DNA of 64,000 nt from Paenibacillus pabuli. Lineage in GTDB: Bacteria; Bacillota; Bacilli; Paenibacillales; Paenibacillaceae. Positions 46,601-55,537 of the stretch are shown here, piece by piece. The DNA lies in NCBI RefSeq assembly GCF_039831995.1, contig NZ_JBDOIO010000003.1, positions 2,852,001 to 2,916,000 of the forward strand, given 5' to 3'. Within the stretch, counting starts at the first letter, position 1. Each line of letters begins with the position of its first letter. A program made the position numbers and the translations under genes. The notes under the pieces were generated by a model. The model was not told the origin of the DNA and did not search any database. It was given only the letters and a program-made list of their open reading frames with translations.

Positions 46601-47332
46601 TCAAACCCAGCCGTTTTTCACGGCATGAATCGCTGCTTGAGTACGATCGGCCAGTCCCAATTTGTCGAGCAGATGACTGACATGTGTCTTTACAGTTTTC
46701 TCCGTAATTACAAGCTGGACGGCAATCTCCTTGTTGCTCATTCCGCGTGCAATCAAACCCAATACCTCTTGTTCGCGGCGGGTCAGCGCATCCAGACTCG
46801 GCGATGGTTCTTTCATTTGTACGGATTGTTTAAGCTTCTCATGATCCTGAACTTTCCCGTATGCTGTTGAATCTGTGCTTATAGTATCCTGCTCTTCTAA
46901 TTGGTTGTCAGATGAAGCCATCACATGCATCAACTGCCCCGCCGCCGCAGGATGAAGCTGGGCCTGTCCTGCGTGCACGTTCCTGATCGCAACGGCAAGA
47001 TCCTCCGGTTCAATATCTTTCATCAGGTACCCTTTTACCCCAGCGCGTACAGCAGGAATAACATGATCCTGATCGGAAAACGACGTGAGTACAATAACGC
47101 GGATTCCAGGCAATAGCGTGCGCAGCCGTCTGGCGGTTTCAATCCCGTCCAGCACAGGCATATGCAAATCCATGAGCACTACATCAGGCTGCAATTTCTC
47201 CGCCTGTTCGATTGTCTCCTGCCCATTGGAGGCTTCGCCAACCACCTTCATATCCGTCTGCGTGGATAAAAATACGTGCAGTCCGCGTCTCACCATCGCA
47301 TGATCATCTGCTAATAAAATCGTAATCGGCAT
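46601..47332 (-). CDS. NarL/LuxR-type response regulator (YhcZ/AirR-like)
   Basis: A 243-aa response regulator. Receiver residues are D9-D10, phosphoacceptor D55 in VVLMDLHMP, T83 and K105. A polar linker of about 50 residues, longer than usual, leads to a LuxR-type helix-turn-helix (LTRREQEVLGLIARGMSNKE, TVKTHVSHLLDKLGLADRTQ). It lies 18 bases behind the kinase gene and is surely its partner. Confidence 0.93.
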   Translation of the reverse strand: MPITILLADDHAMVRRGLHVFLSTQTDMKVVGEASNGQETIEQAEKLQPDVVLMDLHMPVLDGIETARRLRTLLPGIRVIVLTSFSDQDHVIPAVRAGVKGYLMKDIEPEDLAVAIRNVHAGQAQLHPAAAGQLMHVMASSDNQLEEQDTISTDSTAYGKVQDHEKLKQSVQMKEPSPSLDALTRREQEVLGLIARGMSNKEIAVQLVITEKTVKTHVSHLLDKLGLADRTQAAIHAVKNGWV

Positions 47333-47350
47333 GTGTTTCTCCCCCTGACA

Positions 47351-49021
47351 TTAACCCTGTTCGGACGGGAGTGGAATAACTACCGTCACCGATGTTCCCT
47401 TTCGGGATGAACTTATAAGTTCGAGCTTGCCTCCCAGCGACTGCGCCCGTTCTCTCATAATGGACAGACCGAGCGAACGTGCAGGCAGGGGCTGCTTTCT
47501 TTTCGCTCCACCCTTTCCCCGATCCTTAACAATGAACACGGCTTCGGTCTGCCTTAACTGAAGAGTGATATCTGCCGCTGTTACATCCGCATGTTTACGT
47601 ACATTATTCAGGGCTTCCTGTCCAATTCGCCATAACCCTTCTTCAATACTGCGAGGCAGGCTGCGCATGCCGGTTCGGTTTACGACGACCTGTAAACCTT
47701 GGCTTGAACCATACTCCTGCAGCGCACTTAGCAGACCCGATTCCAGCCCGGCGGGACGAAGCTGCATGATCAGTGCGCGCATTTCCTTCAGAGCCTCCTG
47801 GGACAACGAACGAATATCTCTCATGGCTTCAGCCGCCGGATGCAGATCCGCTGTACCGGACAACATGCTCTCTGCTCCCTTGGCGGTCAACGAGAGAGAG
47901 AACAATATTTGGTTTACTGAATCATGCAGATCCCGGGCCAGTCGGTTTCGCTCCTCCAGCCGGGTCAACTCACGACGTTTATCTACAAGTCTTAGGCTTT
48001 CCCAAGACGCTGTAATATGTTCTGCCAGCGCATCCACAACCTCCCGGTCTGCCTGAAGAGAATCACTCTCCGAGTCAAGCTGGGCGATCAGCACGGCCGT
48101 TTCACCGGGAGGACTCAAAGGTATGGCAGCAGCCAGACCCGGCGACCTAATGGAATCGCGAGGCATTGTGCCGCACACTTGAGACAATTCTACAATCTCC
48201 TCTGCCGATAGTATACCAGCGCGATGTGATTGAATCACACGGCGCAACCAGCGATCTGTCTCTGCAGGAATCTCGTTAAATGTCTGCAGCTCTTCCGAAT
48301 CACTGGCATGGGCAGCTTGTACAGTGAAAATCCCATTCTTTTGGACTAACAAAGCAACAAAAGGCCATTCGTAGTGCTGTTCAAGCAGCTTGACCACCGT
48401 CCTGGCCATATCGTCAGCATTGCTGCACTCGTTCAGTTCCAGACCCAGCGATCTGCTGAACTCCCCCAGTCTGGCATACTGATCCGCTCTTCTCTGCTCG
48501 GCACGGTATAATCGCATACGTTCCATGGCACTGCCGATTTGGTAGGCAACTGCCTGCAAAAGTGCGAGCTCCCCGTCACTGAAATGCTCCTTACCGGGTG
48601 CGGCAACATTGAGCAGTCCCATCATTTTGTCACCGGATCGCAGGGGAACCGTTGCGTGATGGGTGATGCCTTGCGTGTCTCCCCACTGATGCTCGGTGGC
48701 ATCCTCAAGCCGTTTGCAGTTAATTATGTTAACGGCATTATTGAGTTTCCCATCGCGGAACCGGTTAACGCACCAGCATGTTCCACAGCGCATCGGTTCC
48801 TTGTCTTGATGGACCAGAGCCGGCGGCAGGTTATAGTCCGATATGCACGAATACTCTCCACTCTCACGAATGAGAAACACCCAGCCTGCCGTAAGTCCGG
48901 TCAATTCCAGCAGCTTGCCTACTACCGTATCCAGCATCGGACTCAGGTCATTGGACGTGTTCAGCGTCTCCGCAATGGTCTTCAGCGTGTACAATTCCTG
49001 CATTCCGGAATCTTGCGACAT
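47351..49021 (-). CDS. GAF-domain sensor histidine kinase (YhcY/AirS-like)
   Basis: A 556-aa soluble histidine kinase with no membrane helix. The first GAF domain (about 15-170) contains C79, C82, C84 and C102 (CGTCWC and NCKR). A second GAF-like region follows, then HisKA_3 with the phospho-His in RNRLARDLHDSVNQILFSL, and a HATPase (RIGQEALNNVRKHADV, DRGKGG). ATG 49021 follows GGAG; the open frame upstream lacks a start signal. The Cys set resembles that of AirS, which holds a redox-sensing 2Fe-2S cluster, so oxygen or redox sensing is likely. Confidence 0.9.
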   Translation of the reverse strand: MSQDSGMQELYTLKTIAETLNTSNDLSPMLDTVVGKLLELTGLTAGWVFLIRESGEYSCISDYNLPPALVHQDKEPMRCGTCWCVNRFRDGKLNNAVNIINCKRLEDATEHQWGDTQGITHHATVPLRSGDKMMGLLNVAAPGKEHFSDGELALLQAVAYQIGSAMERMRLYRAEQRRADQYARLGEFSRSLGLELNECSNADDMARTVVKLLEQHYEWPFVALLVQKNGIFTVQAAHASDSEELQTFNEIPAETDRWLRRVIQSHRAGILSAEEIVELSQVCGTMPRDSIRSPGLAAAIPLSPPGETAVLIAQLDSESDSLQADREVVDALAEHITASWESLRLVDKRRELTRLEERNRLARDLHDSVNQILFSLSLTAKGAESMLSGTADLHPAAEAMRDIRSLSQEALKEMRALIMQLRPAGLESGLLSALQEYGSSQGLQVVVNRTGMRSLPRSIEEGLWRIGQEALNNVRKHADVTAADITLQLRQTEAVFIVKDRGKGGAKRKQPLPARSLGLSIMRERAQSLGGKLELISSSRKGTSVTVVIPLPSEQG

Positions 49022-49114
49022 ACGGATTTCTCTCCTTTTCTTCTCTCGAAGTGTTGTTGTTTCATTATTGTATACAATCATTTCGGGAGTTTAAAGGATG
49101 AACTTCTTTTCGTG

Positions 49115-49597
49115 TTAACCAAGCTTTTGACGGCTCTTTCGGGATACGGATAGTGGCTCCACGTTGATCAGTCCCCGGTCGGATAAGGCAAGGGCCATTT
49201 TATAGAAGGCACGGGTTCTGATTTTCGTATACGTATCCTTGCTCACAGGCGGATCAAATACATGGTTGTACACTTTGTAATCAAACACGTCATCATCCTT
49301 CAGATACCGTTCGCAAACCAGTACCCGCTCCTTCTCACTTAGACGAGACACGATAAAATCTATCGTATCGCAATACGCCTGACGTGCACGCTGTACATCG
49401 ACATTATAGATCGCCGTTCTGGCGGTTGAATCCCCGGTAATGTTGGTTGGACCATGGAAACGTTCCGTATAACTGGCCGTGACCATGACCTCACGTTCTT
49501 CAAAGGCAATCGTTTTATAAATCCGATATTTCTCCAGCGCGGCTTCCACGGCTGTTTGTGTTTTACGTCGGTCCAGTTCAGGCAGTAATAATTCCAT
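49115..49597 (-). CDS. ArpU-family phage transcriptional regulator
   Basis: A 160-aa regulator of the ArpU family, which controls late genes of phages and phage-like elements. Typical sequence is LLLPELDRRKTQTAVEAALE and LVCERYLKDDDVFDYKVYNH, with a sigma-4-like C-terminal helix-turn-helix (PVSKDTYTKIRTRAFYKMAL). ATG 49597 is nine bases from GGAGG; ATG 49603 is nearer. It is divergent from the Xre/ImmA pair across 640 bp and 9 kb from the tail operon, so it is the best candidate activator of the tail cluster. Confidence 0.87.
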   Translation of the reverse strand: MELLLPELDRRKTQTAVEAALEKYRIYKTIAFEEREVMVTASYTERFHGPTNITGDSTARTAIYNVDVQRARQAYCDTIDFIVSRLSEKERVLVCERYLKDDDVFDYKVYNHVFDPPVSKDTYTKIRTRAFYKMALALSDRGLINVEPLSVSRKSRQKLG

Positions 49598-49797
49598 ATT
49601 CATTCTCCTCCTTAAGGGTTAGATATAAAGTGAAACCCGCTAAGCTTCACTTCCTTTATAAGGGTTATTCAGTTTGTTCAGATAGTAACGGCCATTATCC
49701 AGGTCTCTTGCGTTGCCTTTTGGAATCAGTTCCGCAGGGCAGCACACCTTGAAGCTTCCGATTTCCAGTACATACAAATCGTTCGAATTTAATGTTA

Positions 49798-49817
49798 TGT
49801 TCGTATCTTGTTCGTAT
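49798..49817. promoter_or_regulatory. Tandem TGTTCGTAT direct repeats
   Basis: TGTTCGTAT occurs at 49798-49806 and 49809-49817, one helical turn apart, with a related GTTCGAAT at 49781. They lie about 200 bp upstream of the ArpU gene in the region divergent to xre and could be binding sites for Xre or ArpU. Confidence 0.4.
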
Positions 49818-49939
49818 TTCTATTTGAGGATACCACTTATTGGAGATTAGAGTAAACCTTCATTTTAGGTCATTTTGACGATAAAATAAAACCCTCGCTC
49901 TTATTTTCTATACCTTTTGGCATAATTGTTTCAATTCCC

Positions 49940-49968
49940 TTTACCTAATGGTATATATACGTTATAGT
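49940..49968 (+). promoter_or_regulatory. Candidate promoter of the xre-immA unit
   Basis: TTTACC (49940-49945) and TATAGT (49963-49968) are separated by 17 bases. The transcript would run through repeat copy 5 into the Xre gene. Confidence 0.55.
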
Positions 49969-50040
49969 ACAGATAATTACAGATCCCTCGTATAAGGATG
50001 AATTTTTGTAGTTTAAGATTGTTACCAAATCACCGTTAAC

Positions 50041-50170
50041 GGAGAGGGCAGAAATAACCTGAAGAAGCGTTAGCGGTCGCGTTTATCACCGGATTTCTCC
50101 CTTTCGAAAGGGGATAAGGAAATCCGGGGATAACAGCGATCGGAAGGTTGTTCTGCCAGCGGAGTGCCCC
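50041..50170 (+). repeat. Structured intergenic repeat, copy 5 (xre leader)
   Basis: The only plus-strand copy: GGCAGAAATAACCT, GAAGAAGCGTTAGCGGTCGC, hairpin TTATCACCGGATTTC..CCCTTTCGAAAGGG..GAAATCCGGGGATAA, then CAGCGATCGGAAGGTTGTTC and TGCC. The outer GGCAGAA pairs with TTCTGCC. It lies between the candidate promoter and the Xre start, in the orientation of xre. Confidence 0.88.
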
Positions 50171-50237
50171 GGTGTAACTGGGATTTCTTGAACTATCATT
50201 CAGTTGCTTATACGAATTGAAGGAGTTGGCATGAATT

Positions 50238-50681
50238 GTGGAGCACGCTTTTGGTCCTTATCTGAAACAACTGCGGGAACAGCAGTGCTATAGCATCAAT
50301 CAGCTCGCCGAAGCAGCAGGAATCAGCAACTCGCAAATTTCACGCATCGAAAATGGAGTCCGCGGTGTTCCAAAGCCCGCCACGATCCGCAAATTGGCAG
50401 ATGCCCTCTCCGTTCCCTATGCCGATATGATGAAACAGGCAGGGTACATCGAAGCAGCAAACGCAGCAGGCGACACTCAGGACATCCCCGAATGGGCAAC
50501 GTATAAAGACCGGCGTGATTTCAAGAAAATGCTGGAGGACGAAGATGATCTGATGTTTGACGGGATCCCACTGGATGATGAGGACAAAAAACGCATCAAG
50601 GATGTGCTGACGGGTCTGTTCTGGGAAGCCAAGCAAATGAACAAACGCAAGAAAAACGATGAACCAGACCATCGCCAATGA
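50238..50681 (+). CDS. Xre-family transcriptional repressor
   Basis: A 147-aa regulator with an N-terminal Xre helix-turn-helix at 7-62 (YLKQLREQQCYSINQLAEAA, GISNSQISRIENG) and an acidic helical C-terminus. The start is GTG 50238; AAGGAG is 12 bases away, rather far. It pairs with the ImmA-type protease gene 42 bases downstream. Such pairs control phage-like and conjugative elements: DNA damage or another signal triggers ImmA to cut the repressor. In PBSX the Xre/XkdA pair has this role. Confidence 0.88.
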   Translation: MEHAFGPYLKQLREQQCYSINQLAEAAGISNSQISRIENGVRGVPKPATIRKLADALSVPYADMMKQAGYIEAANAAGDTQDIPEWATYKDRRDFKKMLEDEDDLMFDGIPLDDEDKKRIKDVLTGLFWEAKQMNKRKKNDEPDHRQ

Positions 50682-50723
50682 GGCATAGAAAGCTGATTAC
50701 AATGAAGCAGCAGGTGAGATGAT

Positions 50724-51140
50724 ATGGATGACATGGTAACAAAGCTGATTCGAAAACACCGGACAAACTGCCCCTTCAGCATTGCCAGAGCCATTGGAAT
50801 ACAGATCCGTTTCACCAATTTGGGCAAATCGACCAAAGGGCTGTATTTCCGCAAGCTCCGCCGCAGATTTATTGTCATTCACAGTGAACTGCCGCCGGAA
50901 TGGCAGCGGTTTGTATGTGCTCATGAACTTGGACATGACCGGTTGCACAAAGGCATCAATCGTTTCTTTTTGGAGGAGCACTCCTATTTTGCTCCCGGCA
51001 AGCTGGAAAGACAGGCCAACCGTTTCGCCATTCAATTACTGACTTCAGGAGTCATGCCGGAACCTGATGAATCCCTGGAGAAATTCTGTTTGCGTACCGG
51101 ACTGCCGCGCGAAGCGCAGCATTTTTTTTACTCTATATAA
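50724..51140 (+). CDS. ImmA/IrrE-family metallopeptidase
   Basis: A 138-aa zinc protease. The HExxH motif is HELGH at 67-71 (FVCAHELGHDRLH) and the third ligand lies in LERQANRFAIQLL. ATG 50724 follows AGGTGA. With the upstream Xre protein it forms a repressor/anti-repressor protease switch, probably for the tail cluster at 25.8-40.5 kb. Confidence 0.92.
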   Translation: MDDMVTKLIRKHRTNCPFSIARAIGIQIRFTNLGKSTKGLYFRKLRRRFIVIHSELPPEWQRFVCAHELGHDRLHKGINRFFLEEHSYFAPGKLERQANRFAIQLLTSGVMPEPDESLEKFCLRTGLPREAQHFFYSI

Positions 51141-51321
51141 GAACATATGTTTCTTTCCGATGGATGTTAAACTTTAATTCCCAGCCAGTCGATTAGATGT
51201 CACTTTCAGGTTACCTATTTTTACGTAAATCACGAGATTTCCTAATCATTGTCTGCTAAAATACAATTTGAGCTGTGCGAGAGCTCAGGCAGATCATATT
51301 TTTGGGAGGGTACAGATTCAT

Positions 51322-53136
51322 ATGAAAATCTGGAAAACTTACGTTTCACTTCTGCTAACGGTATGTTTACTGTTTGGCAGTGTAGGAATTGCGGCCGCTG
51401 CAACGGATACAACTCCGGGCACAGGTACACACATTACGATTCTACATACGAATGACACACATGCACGTGCAGTTGAAGCTTCACCTGCAATGGGCTATGC
51501 CAAAGTGGCAGGGATTGCTGACAAATACCGCAGCGAGAATCCCAATACCCTTTTGCTTGATGCAGGAGATGCTGTGCATGGTACAACCTTTGCAACACTC
51601 GTGAACGGCGAGAGTATAGTCAAAGTCATGAATGAAATGGGCTACCAGGCCATCGTTCCGGGTAATCACGAATTCAACTACGGCTCCGAGCACCTTGTCG
51701 AACTTGCGGACATGATGAACTTCCCAATGCTCAGTGCCAATGTGAAGAAAAAAGACGGAACCCGTCTCTTCGATCCGTATCTCATCAAAGAAGTTGACGG
51801 TGTCAAAATCGGAATCATCGCACTGACTACACCTGAAACAATGTACAAAACAAATCCAAAGAACGTTGAAGGTCTTGATATTACAGATCCAGCTGCGGAA
51901 GCCAAAATTCTGGTGAACGAAATCCGCAGCAAAGTAGATGTGGTTGTTGTTCTGGGACACCTTGGACAAGATGCTTCCAGTACAGACACTAGCTTCAAAG
52001 TAGTAAAAGAAGTTCCGGGTATCGATGTATTCATCGACGGACACAGCCACACCATCCTGCAGGACGGTCTCGTCTCCGATAACGGAACATTGATCGCGAG
52101 TGCCGGAGAGTACACCAACTTCGTAGGTGTCATCGATCTGTGGGTAGACGGTGGCAAGGTAACGAAGAAACAAGCTACGCTGATTGATGAAACGGAAGCC
52201 AAAGATATTAAACCGAATGAGAAAGTAGCAGCACTCGTGAACTCCATTCAAAAGGAACAAGAACCTATTCTTGAAGAAGAAGTAGCCAATACAGCGATCT
52301 TGCTTGATGGTCAACGTGAACAAGTTCGTGCTGGTGAGACCAACCTGGGTGACCTGCTCGCAGATGCCCTTCGTGACGTCAGCAATGCAGATATCGCGCT
52401 CACAAACGGCGGCGGTATCCGTGCTTCCATTGAAAAAGGTATCGTAACCAAAGGTGACATCATCACTGTTCTTCCTTTTGGTAATCAGGTTGTAACGCTT
52501 GAAGTAAAAGGATCGGACGTTCTGGCAGCCCTTGAAAACGGCGTAGCCTCTTACCCGGAACCAAGCGGTGGCTTCCCGCAAGTGTCCGGCATGACGTTCA
52601 GTATTGATGCTTCAGCTGCTGAAGGCAGCCGCGTCCATTCCGTGATGATCGGCGGCAAAGCCCTTGATCCGGAAGCCACTTATACACTGGCTACGAACGA
52701 TTTCACAGCCGTTGGCGGTGACGAGTACACCATGTTTAACAAATACACCATCTCCGGCATGTACGGTGCAATGGACGAAGCACTGATTGAATACATGCAG
52801 AAGCTTGGCGCGGTGGACATCAAAACAGATGGCCGAATCAAGGAAGCAAAAACACCTGCAGTTGAACCGGAAGCTCCAGAGACAGAGACACCGGCTCCAA
52901 CTACACCGAAGCCAGAAACGCCTAAACCGGAAACACCAAAACCAGAAAAACCGTCAAAACCGACACCAAACAAACCAGCTCCTGCCAAAGTATATGTTGT
53001 AAAATCCGGAGACTCCCTGTACTCCATCTCCAAAAAATACAACACAACCTGGCAAGCGCTGCAAAAATTGAACAACATCAAAAATCCTCACTGGATCTAT
53101 CCAGGTCAACAACTGAAACTGCCTGCCGCTTCTTAA
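51322..53136 (+). CDS. Secreted 5'-nucleotidase / UDP-sugar hydrolase with C-terminal LysM
   Basis: A 604-aa extracellular enzyme that removes phosphate from nucleotides. A signal peptide (1-27, [18 protein letters not shown]) precedes a metallophosphatase domain with NDTH at 44-47, [23 protein letters not shown] and GHSH. The 5'-nucleotidase C-terminal domain has [14 protein letters not shown] and [15 protein letters not shown] Pro/Thr/Glu/Lys repeat linker (KPETP units) leads to one LysM domain at about 556-600 that should tether it to peptidoglycan. ATG 51322 follows GGGAGGG. Many relatives use an LPXTG anchor instead. Confidence 0.94.
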   Translation: MKIWKTYVSLLLTVCLLFGSVGIAAAATDTTPGTGTHITILHTNDTHARAVEASPAMGYAKVAGIADKYRSENPNTLLLDAGDAVHGTTFATLVNGESIVKVMNEMGYQAIVPGNHEFNYGSEHLVELADMMNFPMLSANVKKKDGTRLFDPYLIKEVDGVKIGIIALTTPETMYKTNPKNVEGLDITDPAAEAKILVNEIRSKVDVVVVLGHLGQDASSTDTSFKVVKEVPGIDVFIDGHSHTILQDGLVSDNGTLIASAGEYTNFVGVIDLWVDGGKVTKKQATLIDETEAKDIKPNEKVAALVNSIQKEQEPILEEEVANTAILLDGQREQVRAGETNLGDLLADALRDVSNADIALTNGGGIRASIEKGIVTKGDIITVLPFGNQVVTLEVKGSDVLAALENGVASYPEPSGGFPQVSGMTFSIDASAAEGSRVHSVMIGGKALDPEATYTLATNDFTAVGGDEYTMFNKYTISGMYGAMDEALIEYMQKLGAVDIKTDGRIKEAKTPAVEPEAPETETPAPTTPKPETPKPETPKPEKPSKPTPNKPAPAKVYVVKSGDSLYSISKKYNTTWQALQKLNNIKNPHWIYPGQQLKLPAAS

Positions 53137-53207
53137 ACCGAGCATTGATCGAGTAGTGTGATCCGCTCCAGCAATCGATTGGACCAGAAGTATTAAAGCA
53201 GTAACGG

Positions 53208-53254
53208 AAAAAGGGTGTTCCTCAAGCCAACCTGGCTAAAGGAGCACCTTTTTT
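53208..53254 (+). terminator. Terminator of the 5'-nucleotidase gene
   Basis: AAAGGGTGTTCCT..AGCCA pairs with TGGCT..AGGAGCACCTTTTTT, 75 bp past the stop. Confidence 0.85.
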
Positions 53255-53748
53255 CTCATTTGAAAGAAACGATACATCTTTCCTATGGGTTTTACAGGCA
53301 TAAATGATTGGAAATACCTTTACGGCAAAAATAAATCCACAAATCCACTCTGCTGCACACACGCTCCCTCAGTCCCGAATCATGAACTATAGAAAATATG
53401 TGCATAATTGCCACTATTACGCGTTTTTTCCGTATTCGAGCCGAGCAAAATGAACAATTGGAATTTGCATATTTGCACTTATTTGCACGTTTTAATCAAT
53501 TTCGCGACACGTGTACATTTCAAAAAGGATAATATACAAAATACACTGTAGTAAAGAATAGTCATTTTGTACGATATTATGCAGACGGATCTGTTGATTC
53601 ATATGTCTATAGGCCTTGTTTCGATATTTTAATCTAAAATAAACGACCAAAATGGAGTATCGCATAATATGCGGACCTATATAATATGCCACTTTATGAC
53701 ACGAATTCACCGTGTGATGACCCTTCAACGAATGAGATCCTTTCCGAG
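53255..53748. other. A+T-rich intergenic region, no gene seen
   Basis: No frame has a ribosome site. Three ATTTGCA units at 53463, 53471 and 53481 form a short direct-repeat run. The rest shows no clear structure. Confidence 0.5.
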
Positions 53749-55482
53749 CTAGAGCACTTCCTTGGCATGATTCAATGCCTCTTCCACACTCATGCTAATC
53801 CGCTTGGTTTCCCCTTTACTGGCAAGAGCGTGGGACCCTATTTCAACATTCCGTTCTGCAGCGCCCCTGCCAACCACAATCTGTACAGGCAGACCAATTA
53901 ATTCAGCGTCCTTGAATTTTACTCCAGGACGTTCATCCCGATCATCCGTCAGCACCGTGTATCCCGCATCGCCCAGCTGCTGTTCAAGTTCCATGACAAG
54001 CTGACGCTGCTGCTCATCTTTCCAGCTTACCGGAATCAAGTGAATCTGATATGGCGCAATGGCCGCCGGCCACCTTATTCCTTCCTCTCCGGCATATTGC
54101 TCGGCAATCGCCGCCATTAGACGAGAAACCCCAATACCGTAACAGCCCATCACCGGGGCACACTGGCGACCATTTCGGTCCAAAAATGAAGCATTCATAG
54201 CATCACTATATTTGGTGCCCAGTTTAAAAATGTGACCTACTTCAATGCCTTTGGTGAATACAAGCTTTGCTCCACATGAAGGACAATTATCCCCATCAGC
54301 CGCGAAGCGAATTCGCTCGACTTTGTTCAAGACAAAATCTATACCTGGACGAACACCCGAAAAGTGCATATCCACTTCGTTGGCGCCTGTAATGGCACTT
54401 TCCATCACAGCCACATCCGCGTCCACGACGACTGGCAGATCCAGACCGACAGGTCCCAGGAAACCGACCTTCAAATCCGATCGTCCTGCAAGTGCCGCTT
54501 CGTCAGCCAAAGTGAGTTCTTCTGCACCCAATACCTGCTTCAGGGCAATGTCATTGACTTCGTGATCCCCACGAACAAGCACAGCAATCAGCTGTCCATC
54601 TGCTTGATAGAGCAGTGTTTTGATGATGTGCTCCGGTCCCTCACCGACAAAGGAACTGAGTTCGGAAATGGTACGAATTGCAGGCGTATGAATTCGAACG
54701 AGCGATGAGTCTGCGGTATTGGACTGGGATTCATCCGTATCCTGTGTTACAACTCCAGATGTCTGGTATCCGGCCTTCTCCAGGTTCGCAGCATAACCAC
54801 ATTGCTTACAGGATACAATCGTATCTTCGCCGACATCAGCCAGCGCCATAAATTCATGCGTCTCCCCCTGACCGCCGATGGTGCCCGCGTCCGCCTCTAC
54901 ACGAATATATTCCAGACCGCAGCGCTCCAAAATGCGTGAATATGCCTTATTCATCGCCTGATACGTACGATCCAGCTCTTCCCAGTCGGAAGCAAAAGAG
55001 TACGCATCCTTCATGATAAACTCGCGTCCCCGCAGCAAGCCAAACCTTGGACGCCGTTCATCCCTGAATTTGGTTCCGATCTGATACAACGTAAAAGGCA
55101 GCTTCCTGTAGCTATTCACTTCATCACGTGCAAGAGCGGTCACCACTTCCTCATGGGTTGGTCCAAGGGTGAACTCCCGATCGTGTCGATCCTGCAAACG
55201 CATCAGCTCAGGGCCGTACTGGCTGTATCTTCCCGATTCTTCCCACAGCTCTGCCGGCTGCATAATAGGCAGCAGCACTTCCTGACAACCGGCACGGTCC
55301 ATCTCTTCGCGAACGATCCGTTCAACGTTGAGCAGTATACGCCGCCCCAGCGGCAAATAACTGTATATCCCTGCTGCCAGCTGACGAATCATGCCTGAAC
55401 GAAGTAGCCAGCGATGTCCGGCTGCATCTGCTTCAGCCGGTGCTTCACGTAATGTTGGAACAAGCATTTCACTTTGATGCAT
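53749..55482 (-). CDS. proS: Prolyl-tRNA synthetase
   Basis: A 577-aa bacterial-type class II ProRS that charges tRNA-Pro. Class II motifs are MIRQLAAGIYSYLPLGRRIL, LGPTHEEVVT (106-115) and FRDERRPRFGLLRGREF. The YbaK-like editing insertion lies at about 240-395 (RTISELSSFVGEGPEHIIKT), and the anticodon-binding domain is C-terminal. ATG 55482 (MHQSEMLVPT) follows AAGGGGTG. The open frame continues upstream through the T-box leader and has no meaning there. Regulation is by uncharged tRNA-Pro. Confidence 0.97.
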   Translation of the reverse strand: MHQSEMLVPTLREAPAEADAAGHRWLLRSGMIRQLAAGIYSYLPLGRRILLNVERIVREEMDRAGCQEVLLPIMQPAELWEESGRYSQYGPELMRLQDRHDREFTLGPTHEEVVTALARDEVNSYRKLPFTLYQIGTKFRDERRPRFGLLRGREFIMKDAYSFASDWEELDRTYQAMNKAYSRILERCGLEYIRVEADAGTIGGQGETHEFMALADVGEDTIVSCKQCGYAANLEKAGYQTSGVVTQDTDESQSNTADSSLVRIHTPAIRTISELSSFVGEGPEHIIKTLLYQADGQLIAVLVRGDHEVNDIALKQVLGAEELTLADEAALAGRSDLKVGFLGPVGLDLPVVVDADVAVMESAITGANEVDMHFSGVRPGIDFVLNKVERIRFAADGDNCPSCGAKLVFTKGIEVGHIFKLGTKYSDAMNASFLDRNGRQCAPVMGCYGIGVSRLMAAIAEQYAGEEGIRWPAAIAPYQIHLIPVSWKDEQQRQLVMELEQQLGDAGYTVLTDDRDERPGVKFKDAELIGLPVQIVVGRGAAERNVEIGSHALASKGETKRISMSVEEALNHAKEVL

Positions 55483-55537
55483 CAATTCCACACCCCTTAT
55501 CTTCCTGATCATTTTTGAAAATGAGTGGATAAACAGC

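Noticed and set aside
49779..49817. LexA box upstream of arpU
   Set aside because: The GTTC/GAAC elements are direct repeats and do not form the GAAC-N4-GTTC palindrome.
51481..52581. 366-codon minus-strand frame
   Set aside because: Antisense to the 5'-nucleotidase gene, whose motifs are clear; no ribosome site.
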